A DNA stretch of 64,000 bases, taken from Candidatus Accumulibacter similis (GTDB taxonomy: Bacteria; Pseudomonadota; Gammaproteobacteria; Burkholderiales; Rhodocyclaceae). A program made the translations under genes and the position numbers. The notes below the pieces were generated by a model. It searched no databases and was not told where the DNA came from. It saw only the letters and a list, made by a program, of their open reading frames with translations. Shown one piece after another: positions 26,827 to 34,747 of the stretch (the stretch's first letter is position 1; every line of letters starts with the position of its first letter). The DNA lies in contig CP054595.1 in assembly GCA_013347225.1 (NCBI GenBank), positions 4,646,415 to 4,710,414 on the forward strand. Reading direction: 5' to 3'.

Positions 26827-27426
26827 ATGCGGACGGACAGATGGACGATCAGGAAGCGCCTGATCATGATCTCGGCAGTGGCCGTCGTCGGCCTCGGGGT
26901 TCTTGGACTCGACTCGCTGTACGCGCTGCGCGGCAGCATGCTGCAGGACAGGAAGGACAAGGCGCAGGTTCTGGTCGAGGTTGCCGGCGGCGTCATCGCC
27001 CGTTTCCATGAGCTTGCCAGGAACGGCACGCTGAGCGATGACGAGGCGCGCAAGGAGGCAGCAGAGACCTTGCGCCACATGCGCTACGCGGGCAGCGAGT
27101 ATTTCTTCATCCTCGATACCCAACACCGCTTCGTGATGCACCCGCTGAAGCCGGAGCTGGAAGGCACGAGCGGTGCCGAAATGCGCGACCCGAACGGCAA
27201 GCCGCTGATCCAGGAACTCGTTCGCACGGCACTCGCCAGCGAGCGTGGCGGGCTCGTCGAGTAACAGGCGACGGTCGCCGAAGACGTCGCCCGCCACCTG
27301 CAGCACATCGCCTCGATGACCGAAGAAACGAGGAGCACGATGCACGCCAACAGCACCGCAGTCGCTGAACTCGAGCAGCTCGCGGGCCGGCTGCGCGAAG
27401 TTGTCGCCCGTTTTCGCGTCGTCTGA
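26827..27426 (+). pseudogene. Chemoreceptor (MCP) pseudogene with internal deletion
   Basis: The first 145 residues are the start of a single-Cache chemoreceptor: a membrane segment (about 13-32) and most of an sCache domain (RYAGSEYFFILDTQHRFVMH). At 27262 a TAA stops it. The same frame then goes on to TGA at 27424-27426 and encodes the extreme C-terminus of a chemoreceptor (VAEDVARHLQHIASMTEET ... VARFRVV). The second membrane helix, HAMP and nearly all of the signalling domain are missing. The stop is created at the deletion junction. Confidence 0.85.
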
Positions 27427-27558
27427 AGCTGACCCGGCAGCGGTTGGCCAGGCAACCGTGGCCGACCGCTACCCGATGGGATCTGCCCAAGGGGCGCATT
27501 GCCGACTCACGCCGACCCCGACAGATCAATTGCCCGAGCATGTGGCGTCAGGAAAGGC

Positions 27559-29604
27559 TCAGCCCCGCAGCAGATCCTCGCGATCGCCCAGCCACCGCTG
27601 CAGATGACGCCCGGCCTCCTCCGGGCTGTCACGCAGCAGGCGTACCGCCATCGAGTGCGCCAGTTCGACGAGGTCGGCGTCCTTCTCCAGATCGGCATGG
27701 CGCAGCAAGGGTTCTCCTGACTGCCGGCTGCCGATGAATTCACCGGGGCCGCGCAGGCGCAGGTCCTGGCGGGCGATCTCGAAGCCGTCGCTGTGTTCGA
27801 AGATGATCTTCAGGCGCGCGCGGGCACTGGCAGAAAGTGGCGGCTGGTAGAGCAGGACGCAGACCGAGTCATGTGCGCCACGACCGACACGGCCGCGCAA
27901 CTGGTGCAGTTGCGCCAGTCCGAAGCGCTCCGCATGCTCGATGACCATCAGGCTGGCATTCGCCACGTCGACACCTACCTCGATGACCGTCGTCGCCACC
28001 AGCAGGTCGATCTGGCCGGCGACGAATGCTGCCATCACCGCCGCCTTCTCCTCGCTGCGCAGGCGGCCGTGAACCAGCCCGATGCGCAGGTCGGCGAGTT
28101 CGGCGCTGAGGGCCGCATGCGTGTCGAGCGCCGCCTGCAGATCGAGCTTGTCCGATTCCTCGATCAAAGGACAGACCCAGTAGGCCTGGCGACCACCGGC
28201 GACCGCAGCGCGCACCGCGGCAACGACCTGCTCACGGCGATCGGCTGAGAACAGGCGGGTCCTGACCGGCGAGCGCCCTGCCGGCATCTCGTCGATCAGC
28301 GAAACGTCGAGGTCGGCGTAGTAGCTCATGGCCAGCGTGCGCGGGATCGGCGTCGCCGACATCATCAGCTGGTGCGGATTGCCGCCCTTGCGCCGCAACT
28401 CCAGGCGCTGCCGGACGCCGAAACGATGCTGCTCGTCGACGATGATCAGCCCGAGGCGTGAAAAGTCGATGCTCTCCTGGATCAGTGCATGCGTGCCGAC
28501 AACCAGCTGTGCGCCGGTTGCCGCCTGCTGCTGCCGCTGCCGCTTGAGCTTGCCGGCGAGACTGCCGGTCAGCCACAGCACCTCGACAGCCAGGGGTTCC
28601 AGCCAGGCGCGCAACTTCAGGAAGTGCTGCTCCGCCAGTATTTCGGTGGGGGCCATCAGCGCCACCTGGTAACCCGCCTCGATCGCCTGACACGCAGCCA
28701 GCGCGGCGACGATCGTCTTGCCGCAGCCGACATCACCCTGCAGCAGTCGTTGCATCGGTCTGGGCTGCGCCAGATCGCCGGCGATCTCGGCAGCCACCCG
28801 GCGCTGCGCCGCGGTCAGGGCGAAGGGCAAAGAACACTCGAGCCGCTGCGCCAGCTGCCCGGTCGCCGGCAGGACGGGAGCCACCTGCCGGCGCCGCGCG
28901 AGGTAGGCGCGGCGCAGCGACAGCTGCTGTGCCAACAGCTCGTCGAACTTGATGCGTCGCCAGGCGGGGTGGCTGCGATCCCGCAGGGTCGCTTCGGCAA
29001 CCGTCGGCGGCGGCGCGTGCAGCAGCGAGACCGCCGCGGCAAACGACGGCAGCGCCTGCGCGCGGCACCAGTCGGGGTCGAGCAGTTCGCGCAGGTCGGC
29101 ATCTTGCAGCGCGCGCGCGACCAAGCGGCGCAGGGTAGCCTGACCGAGGCCGGCAGTCGTCGGGTAGACCGGTGTCAGCGACCGCGCCAGGGGCTCGTCC
29201 GCGGCAACGATGCGATAGCGCGGATGGACCATCTCGAGGCCGTGGAAACCGTACCGAATCTCGCCGAAGATCCGCAGCCTGCTCCCGGCCGCACGGGCCG
29301 CTTCAAGTGCCCGCTGCTGGCTGCCGTGAAAGCTGATGAAGCGCAGCGCGAGAATGCCGCCACTCGCATCACAGACTCGGACCACGAGCTGACGCCGCGG
29401 CGCCCGTCCGACGGCGAGGTCGAGTACCTGCGCCTCGACGAGCACGGCGGCCCCCGCAGCCGCCCCGGCGATGGCGGTAACGCGGGTCTCGTCTTCGTAG
29501 CGCAACGGCAGATGCAGGACGAGATCCTCACACCGCTCGAGCCCGATCCTGCGGAGCCGATTGCGGAGCGCTGGCGGAGCGTCGATCGCATCCGCTGCCG
29601 GCAT
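27559..29604 (-). CDS. recG: ATP-dependent DNA helicase RecG
   Basis: 681 residues, full length. The N-terminal wedge/OB domain is followed by helicase motifs: Walker A in GDVGCGKT, DEQH box in DEQHRFGVRQR, motif III SATPIPRT, and motif VI QLRGRVGRG. RecG reverses stalled forks and processes recombination intermediates. Its ATG overlaps the RidA stop by one base (TGATG), so the two are coupled. Confidence 0.96.
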   Translation of the reverse strand: MPAADAIDAPPALRNRLRRIGLERCEDLVLHLPLRYEDETRVTAIAGAAAGAAVLVEAQVLDLAVGRAPRRQLVVRVCDASGGILALRFISFHGSQQRALEAARAAGSRLRIFGEIRYGFHGLEMVHPRYRIVAADEPLARSLTPVYPTTAGLGQATLRRLVARALQDADLRELLDPDWCRAQALPSFAAAVSLLHAPPPTVAEATLRDRSHPAWRRIKFDELLAQQLSLRRAYLARRRQVAPVLPATGQLAQRLECSLPFALTAAQRRVAAEIAGDLAQPRPMQRLLQGDVGCGKTIVAALAACQAIEAGYQVALMAPTEILAEQHFLKLRAWLEPLAVEVLWLTGSLAGKLKRQRQQQAATGAQLVVGTHALIQESIDFSRLGLIIVDEQHRFGVRQRLELRRKGGNPHQLMMSATPIPRTLAMSYYADLDVSLIDEMPAGRSPVRTRLFSADRREQVVAAVRAAVAGGRQAYWVCPLIEESDKLDLQAALDTHAALSAELADLRIGLVHGRLRSEEKAAVMAAFVAGQIDLLVATTVIEVGVDVANASLMVIEHAERFGLAQLHQLRGRVGRGAHDSVCVLLYQPPLSASARARLKIIFEHSDGFEIARQDLRLRGPGEFIGSRQSGEPLLRHADLEKDADLVELAHSMAVRLLRDSPEEAGRHLQRWLGDREDLLRG

Positions 29605-29987
29605 CAGCCGCCGACGACCATCACTGCATCAGCCTCGACCAGCGCGCCGCGCGGCAGCGCAGCCACGCCGACGGCGGCGCGCGCCGGGTAAGGCTCGACG
29701 AAATAGCAGCCCATCAGCTCGTTCACCGTCGTGAAATGGACGAGATCGGTGAGGTACACGTTGAGCTTGACAACATCGGCAAGCGAGCCGCCAGCTGCCT
29801 CGGCAACCGCCTTGAGGTTGTCGAAGACGCGGACAATCTGCGCATCGATACCGTCCGCCAGCTTCATCGTCACCGGGTCGAGGCCGATCTGCCCGGAGAG
29901 GTAGACGGTCTCGCCAATCCGTACCGCCTGCGAGTAAGTGCCGATCGCCGCGGGCGCCAGCGGCGTCGAAATGATCGTTCTGGTCAT
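29604..29987 (-). CDS. ridA: RidA family enamine/imine deaminase
   Basis: 127 residues from ATG 29987, which follows a GGAGGA site. Family hallmarks are present: SQAVRIGETVYLSGQIGLDP, KLNVYLTDLVHFTTVNELMG, and the arginine in YPARAAVGVAALPRGALVE that holds the substrate. RidA hydrolyses reactive 2-aminoacrylate. It is upstream of and coupled to recG. Confidence 0.93.
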   Translation of the reverse strand: MTRTIISTPLAPAAIGTYSQAVRIGETVYLSGQIGLDPVTMKLADGIDAQIVRVFDNLKAVAEAAGGSLADVVKLNVYLTDLVHFTTVNELMGCYFVEPYPARAAVGVAALPRGALVEADAVMVVGG

Positions 29988-30222
29988 GGGGCCGTCCTCC
30001 ACTCCGTGTCGGGTTGAAAGCCGGGATATTAAACCGCTGGCAAGGAGAGGACCATGTTGGCGATCAATGCACCCGCACCCATCCCGTGTTGCGGAAAAAC
30101 AACGCTCATGGTAACCATCTGAAACATTTGCTGGAGTCGCGTGTACAATCCCACGAACGGTGCATGGAGCAGCCCGTTGGGCATGGACACCGTCGATAAC
30201 CTTTCTGTGGGGAGAATCGGAA

Positions 30223-31635
30223 ATGTTGAAAAGCCGTCTTCTTGTGGTTCGAACGATACCGGCGCTGATCGCCGTGTCCTTGTCGGGTTACGCTGGCGCC
30301 TCGGGTTTCCAGTTGATGGAGCAGAACGCCAGTGGCCTCGGGGTCGCCTTCGCTGGATCGGCAGCGGTGGCGGAAGACGCCAGCACGATCTTCTGGAATC
30401 CCGCCGGGATGGCCTATCTTCCGAAAGGGAAGATGCAGTTCGTGGGCGTGCTGAGCGCCATCAAGCCCTCGACAAGGTTCAGCAACGATGGTTCGATCAA
30501 CCCGGCGGGGATTTACGGCGCTGCTGGCAACGGCGGTGACGCGGGTGGCTGGGCATATGTCCCGGCCATGTATTTCGCGATGCCCGTAAACGATCAGATC
30601 AGCGTCGGCCTTGGCGTCAATGCGCCCTTTGGACTGGCCACCGAGTATGACAAGGGCTGGGTCGGCCGCTTCCGCGCCCTCAACTCGGACGTCGCGACGA
30701 TGAACATCAACCCGTCGATCTCCTTCAAGCCGAACGAGACGTGGGCTTTCGGCCTCGGAATCAGCGCGATGAAGCTCGACGGCACTTTCAGCAACAATGT
30801 CAACGCCAGCGGCGCCCTATGTTCCGGGCTGGGAGCTCCGGCCCTGTGCGGCCCGGCGGGTGGCCTGCGCAACCTCGAGGGCTGGGCCAGGATCGTCGGT
30901 GATGACTGGGGCTACGGCTACAACCTCGGCGCCATGTTCCAGCCGTCTCCGGCCACCCGGGTTGGTCTGTCGTATCGTTCGGCGATCGACTTCAAGGTCA
31001 CCGGTAACGTGAACTTCTGGCGACCGACGGTCACAACCCTGACGCCGGGTCTGAACGCCGCCGCCAACGCGGCGCTTGCCGCAGGCCTGTACAACGGCAA
31101 CGTCAAGGCCGACATTGAGCTGCCCGACACCGCCATCCTCAGCGCCTGGCAGCGACTCAGCGACCGCTGGGAGATGATGGGCGACATCTCGTGGACCGGT
31201 TGGGCAAAGATCCAGGATCTGACCTTCGTCCGCACTGACGGTGCCGCCGCCGGACGTACCCTGTCGAGCACCGAGGAAAACTGGCGCAATACCTGGCGGG
31301 TGGCGCTCGGCGCGGCCTACCAACTCGACGACCAGTGGAAGTTCCGTGCCGGTATCGCCTACGACCAGTCGCCGGTCGACAGTTCCGAATACCGCACGCC
31401 GCGGCTGCCCGACAACGACCGCACCTGGCTGGCAATCGGCGCACAGTACAAGCCGACCAGGGAACTGGTGTTCGATGCAGGCTACACCTACATCTGGGTC
31501 AAGGACTCGTCGATCAACGACAGCGGCGGCATGAACGCGACGCAGGCAGCCAACGTGGCGGCCTCCGGCTGGCTCAAGGGCAACTACAGCAACAACGTCA
31601 ATATCCTTGCGGTACAGGCTACCTACAGCTTCTAG
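30223..31635 (+). CDS. FadL/OmpP1/TodX family outer membrane protein
   Basis: 470 residues with a signal peptide (about 1-27, before SGFQLMEQNASGLG). The mature N-terminus, ending in a DASTIFWNPAG-type motif, is diagnostic of FadL, which takes long-chain fatty acids or hydrophobic compounds across the outer membrane. The C-terminus ends in an aromatic (TYSF), as beta-barrels do. ATG 30223 follows GGGGAGA; upstream frame is rejected. It is likely to supply the fad genes 3 kb away, though no PsrA-like site was found before it. Confidence 0.92.
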   Translation: MLKSRLLVVRTIPALIAVSLSGYAGASGFQLMEQNASGLGVAFAGSAAVAEDASTIFWNPAGMAYLPKGKMQFVGVLSAIKPSTRFSNDGSINPAGIYGAAGNGGDAGGWAYVPAMYFAMPVNDQISVGLGVNAPFGLATEYDKGWVGRFRALNSDVATMNINPSISFKPNETWAFGLGISAMKLDGTFSNNVNASGALCSGLGAPALCGPAGGLRNLEGWARIVGDDWGYGYNLGAMFQPSPATRVGLSYRSAIDFKVTGNVNFWRPTVTTLTPGLNAAANAALAAGLYNGNVKADIELPDTAILSAWQRLSDRWEMMGDISWTGWAKIQDLTFVRTDGAAAGRTLSSTEENWRNTWRVALGAAYQLDDQWKFRAGIAYDQSPVDSSEYRTPRLPDNDRTWLAIGAQYKPTRELVFDAGYTYIWVKDSSINDSGGMNATQAANVAASGWLKGNYSNNVNILAVQATYSF

Positions 31636-31647
31636 CCCTTCGAATCC

Positions 31648-31680
31648 CGCGACGGCGCGAGAGCCGTCGCGCGGTTCTTT
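31648..31680 (+). terminator. Rho-independent terminator of the FadL-type gene
   Basis: A perfect 9-bp stem, CGCGACGGC/GCCGTCGCG, with a 6-base loop, then CGGTTCTTT, 12 bases after the stop. Confidence 0.8.
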
Positions 31681-31758
31681 CGCCCGCAGATTGCTGCCCC
31701 CGGCGCGATACGCCTGCCGTTCGCCGCGGGCAACCGGCTTGCCCGACCTTCTCCTGTC

Positions 31759-32100
31759 ATGGTGACGACGCCGCTCATCGCCAACCTCGAAAAGCTCCTC
31801 GGTGGGCCGCGCGACGGCGCGCTGCTCCGCTACTCGCTGGGCAACGAGCATTTCAGGGCAGGCGACTTTGCGCAGGCAGCGATCCGCCTGCGTGAAGCTG
31901 TCGAACGCGACGCCGGATACTCGGCAGCCTGGAAGCTGCTCGGCAAGGCTCTCGCCGAAGGCGGCCAGAATATCGAAGCTCTGGCTGCGTACGAGCAGGG
32001 AATCGCCGTTGCCGAAGCGCGCGGCGACATCCAGGCCGCACGCGAGATGGCCGTCTTTTCGCGGCGCCTGCGCCGCCAGTTGCCGCCGTCAGACCACTGA
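31759..32100 (+). CDS. Tetratricopeptide repeat protein
   Basis: 113 residues with about two TPR units (SLGNEHFRAGDFAQAAIRLR and AWKLLGKALAEGGQNIEALA). Small TPR proteins mediate protein contacts; the partner is unknown. There is no clear ribosome site before ATG 31759. It is convergent with the SPOR gene, with only 4 bases between. Confidence 0.75.
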   Translation: MVTTPLIANLEKLLGGPRDGALLRYSLGNEHFRAGDFAQAAIRLREAVERDAGYSAAWKLLGKALAEGGQNIEALAAYEQGIAVAEARGDIQAAREMAVFSRRLRRQLPPSDH

Positions 32101-32104
32101 GCGG

Positions 32105-32743
32105 CTATGGCTTGTCGCCATGACCTGGCAGAATGACGGCGTCGATGCCACGCTTCTGTATCTCCCGACGCGCTGCCTCCGCTTCGGTACGCGTCCGGAA
32201 AGGGCCTACCTGCAGGCGGGTTTCGACGCTTGCCGGAATGCCTGCCTGAGCCAGACTTGCCTGCAGTTCTTCCGCGCGGCGCCCGTCGGCCAGCAAGCTG
32301 GTTTGCAGCCTGGGCCCCGACCGCAGACGCGACGGTAAATCGGCGGTGGCCGCCGGGGTATCGGCCGCAAGGCCCGCAACCGGTGCTGATGGCGTTTCGG
32401 TCGACGCCAGCGAAGCTTCGATTGCCGCACCAGTGGCCTGTGGTTCGGCAATTACCGGCACCAACGTCGGTGTATCGGCCGGAGACGGAGCAGGCGGCAA
32501 CGGCGGCGGATCCTTCCTCCTCACCGGTACGGGCTCGGTGTACTGCGGGCTGGCGCTCGCCGCGTCTTCGGGCGGAGCCAGGTAATCCAGCAGCGGCAAC
32601 GTCGCCGACAGGACCAGGATCAGCGACCCCGCAAGGCCCATCCGCCAGCGCAACTGGCGTTCGATCGCAGCCTCTCGGTCGGCCGCCGCCGATGCCCGCA
32701 CGAACTGCGCCGCATCTCCGGCCGGGTTGGTGCGCGATTTCAT
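32105..32743 (-). CDS. SPOR-domain inner membrane protein
   Basis: 212 residues: a short cytoplasmic N-terminus, one membrane helix (about 32-55, MGLAGSLILVLSATLPLLDY), a Pro/Ala-rich periplasmic linker, and a C-terminal SPOR domain (about 140-212) that binds septal peptidoglycan lacking stem peptides. It lies 24 bases after the DUF2802 gene and is co-transcribed. ATG 32749 is an alternative start. Confidence 0.85.
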   Translation of the reverse strand: MKSRTNPAGDAAQFVRASAAADREAAIERQLRWRMGLAGSLILVLSATLPLLDYLAPPEDAASASPQYTEPVPVRRKDPPPLPPAPSPADTPTLVPVIAEPQATGAAIEASLASTETPSAPVAGLAADTPAATADLPSRLRSGPRLQTSLLADGRRAEELQASLAQAGIPASVETRLQVGPFRTRTEAEAARREIQKRGIDAVILPGHGDKP

Positions 32744-32767
32744 CGTCATCGATGGTCTTCTTTCGGC

Positions 32768-33370
32768 CTAGCGACCGTCGCGACGGTTGCGCGCCAGCGC
32801 GACGATGAGATCGGCCTCGGCACGGGCGAGGCCACAGCGATGCGCGATGGCGGTAGCGTCGTGACCCTGAATCGCCATCTGCATGGCATCGTTGTACAGT
32901 GGCGGCGCGCTTGGCGCCGTGTTCTTCGCCGCCTGCCGGACGTCCTCGCGCGCGGCCAGGACTTCGGCACGCAACTCGTCGACTTCACATCGTAGCTGAT
33001 AAAGCTCGCGCTGCAAGGCATCGATCAGTTCCTGACCGGGAATCTGCGGCGGCGGCTCGTTCCAGGGGAAACTCGTCCCCCCCGTATCGAAGTGCGCTGC
33101 GGCGTCAGGTACTGCAGCCGCCGGAGGCACCACGTCCGCAGGTCGCTGCGGCGTCACGGGAGCCTGTGGTGGCGGGTCGGCGGATTCCGGTTGCTGTATG
33201 GCAGTGTAAGCCGCGACCGCCGACTGCGCTGCCAGGGACGGCGTCGCCAAGGCAGACTCATGCAGGCGACGCATGCGGACAAAGAGAACGAGGATGTACA
33301 CGACAAGCAACATGATCATCGCGATCAGGCCTTCTCGCCAGCCGAATCTGCCCAGTAGCTCGAGATCCAT
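32768..33370 (-). CDS. DUF2802 membrane protein
   Basis: 200 residues with an N-terminal membrane helix (about 14-34), a coiled segment (LQRELYQLRCEVDELRAEVL), and the C-terminal DUF2802 motif (MAIQGHDATAIAHRCGLARA, then EADLIVALAR), which looks helix-turn-helix-like. The family is often next to division or flagellar genes; its function is unknown. The start at 33370 (MDLELLG) is preferred over 33382. Confidence 0.82.
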   Translation of the reverse strand: MDLELLGRFGWREGLIAMIMLLVVYILVLFVRMRRLHESALATPSLAAQSAVAAYTAIQQPESADPPPQAPVTPQRPADVVPPAAAVPDAAAHFDTGGTSFPWNEPPPQIPGQELIDALQRELYQLRCEVDELRAEVLAAREDVRQAAKNTAPSAPPLYNDAMQMAIQGHDATAIAHRCGLARAEADLIVALARNRRDGR

Positions 33371-33471
33371 TGCGCGCCTCATGACGACATCCGGCCGACA
33401 TTATGCCAGACTCCGTGGCAAGGACCCGCTTGTGCAGTCGCCCTGCGCGTCGCTCGAAGTCGCAAGCAGAA

Positions 33472-33505
33472 GCGGGCCTCGCCCGGCTTTCCGGACGAGG
33501 CCCGC
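33472..33505 (-). terminator. Terminator after fadA
   Basis: A perfect 10-bp stem, GCGGGCCTCG/CGAGGCCCGC, continues inward with CCGG/CCGG round a CTTT loop, 20 bases after the fadA stop. It is followed on the minus strand by a TTCTGCTT stretch. Confidence 0.65.
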
Positions 33506-33524
33506 GATCACCGGGGCGAGAAAT

Positions 33525-34727
33525 CTACTCGATCGACTCGAAGAGCCCGGCGGCGCCCATGCCGGTGCCGATGCACATCGTCACCATGCCGTAGCGCTGT
33601 CGTGTCCGCCGCAGTCCATGCAGAAGGGTCGCCGTGCGGATGGCGCCGGTTGCACCAAGCGGGTGACCGAGAGCGATGGCGCCACCGAGCGGATTGACCT
33701 TCTCCGGGTCGAGATCGAGCGTACGGATCACCGCCAGCGCCTGCGCCGCGAACGCTTCGTTGAGTTCGAACCAACCCACGTCGTCCTGGCGGATTCCCGC
33801 CAGCCTGAGAACCCGCGGGATAGCCTCGATCGGGCCGATGCCCATGATCTCGGGGGCGACGCCTGCCACCGAAAATCCGGCGAAGCGGGCCAGCGGCTGC
33901 AGGTTGAACTGCTTGAGAACCTTTTCCGAGACGAGCAGTACAGCGGCCGCACCGTCGGACATCTGCGAACTGTTGCCCGCCGTCACCGAGCCACGGGCAG
34001 CGAAGACCGGTCGCAGTCTGGCGAGCCCCTCGACGCTGCTGTCACGGCGTGGTCCCTCGTCGTTTTCGGCGAGATACTCCTTCACCGCCACCTCGCCGCT
34101 GCCGAGGTCGGGAACCCGCTTGCGTACGGCGTAGGGCGTGATCTCGGCGCGGAAGTGGCCGGCGTCGATCGCCGCACACGCCTTCCGGTGCGAGTCAACG
34201 GCAAAGGCATCCTGGTCCTCGCGCGACACCTGCCACCGTGCAGCAACCTTCTCAGCCGTGATCCCCATGCCGAAGCCGATCGCGTAGTTCTCCTCCTTCT
34301 CGAAGATGGCCGGGTTGAGGGCGGTCTTGTTGCCGGTCATCTGGTTCATCAGCGACATCGTTTCGGTGCCACCGGCGATCATCACGTCGGCTTCGCCGAG
34401 GCGAATGCGATCGGCAGCCATGGCGACGGTCTGCACACCGGAAGCGCAGAAGCGGTTCACGGTGACACCGGGAACGCTGTTCGGCATGCCAGCGAGCAGC
34501 AGGCCGATACGGGCGACGTTCATCCCCTGCTCCGCCTCCGGCATTGCGCAACCGACGATGACGTCCCCGACGAGCGCCGGATCGAGGCCCGGCGTCTGCG
34601 CCAGCACCGAGCGGATGGCATGTGCCAGCATGTCGTCCGGCCGCACGTGACCGAGCATGCCCTTGCGCCGACCCACCGGCAGTCGCGTCGCGGCGACGAT
34701 ATAGGCATCCTGAATCTGTTTGCTCAT
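33525..34727 (-). CDS. fadA: Acetyl-CoA acyltransferase (3-ketoacyl-CoA thiolase) FadA
   Basis: 400 residues. It makes the last cut of beta-oxidation. The nucleophile is Cys94 (NRFCASG), the GHPLGATGA histidine is near residue 357, and the second catalytic Cys is in CIGTGMG. ATG 34727 follows AGGAGA. It lies 20 bases after the 3-hydroxyacyl-CoA dehydrogenase/enoyl-CoA hydratase gene and forms one unit with it. The much longer open frame upstream is antisense-like. Confidence 0.93.
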   Translation of the reverse strand: MSKQIQDAYIVAATRLPVGRRKGMLGHVRPDDMLAHAIRSVLAQTPGLDPALVGDVIVGCAMPEAEQGMNVARIGLLLAGMPNSVPGVTVNRFCASGVQTVAMAADRIRLGEADVMIAGGTETMSLMNQMTGNKTALNPAIFEKEENYAIGFGMGITAEKVAARWQVSREDQDAFAVDSHRKACAAIDAGHFRAEITPYAVRKRVPDLGSGEVAVKEYLAENDEGPRRDSSVEGLARLRPVFAARGSVTAGNSSQMSDGAAAVLLVSEKVLKQFNLQPLARFAGFSVAGVAPEIMGIGPIEAIPRVLRLAGIRQDDVGWFELNEAFAAQALAVIRTLDLDPEKVNPLGGAIALGHPLGATGAIRTATLLHGLRRTRQRYGMVTMCIGTGMGAAGLFESIE

Positions 34728-34747
34728 GTTCTCTTCTCCTGGCGCGC

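Noticed and set aside
30140..30150. TACAAT before the FadL-type gene as a -10 box
   Set aside because: No acceptable -35 box at a fitting distance could be found.
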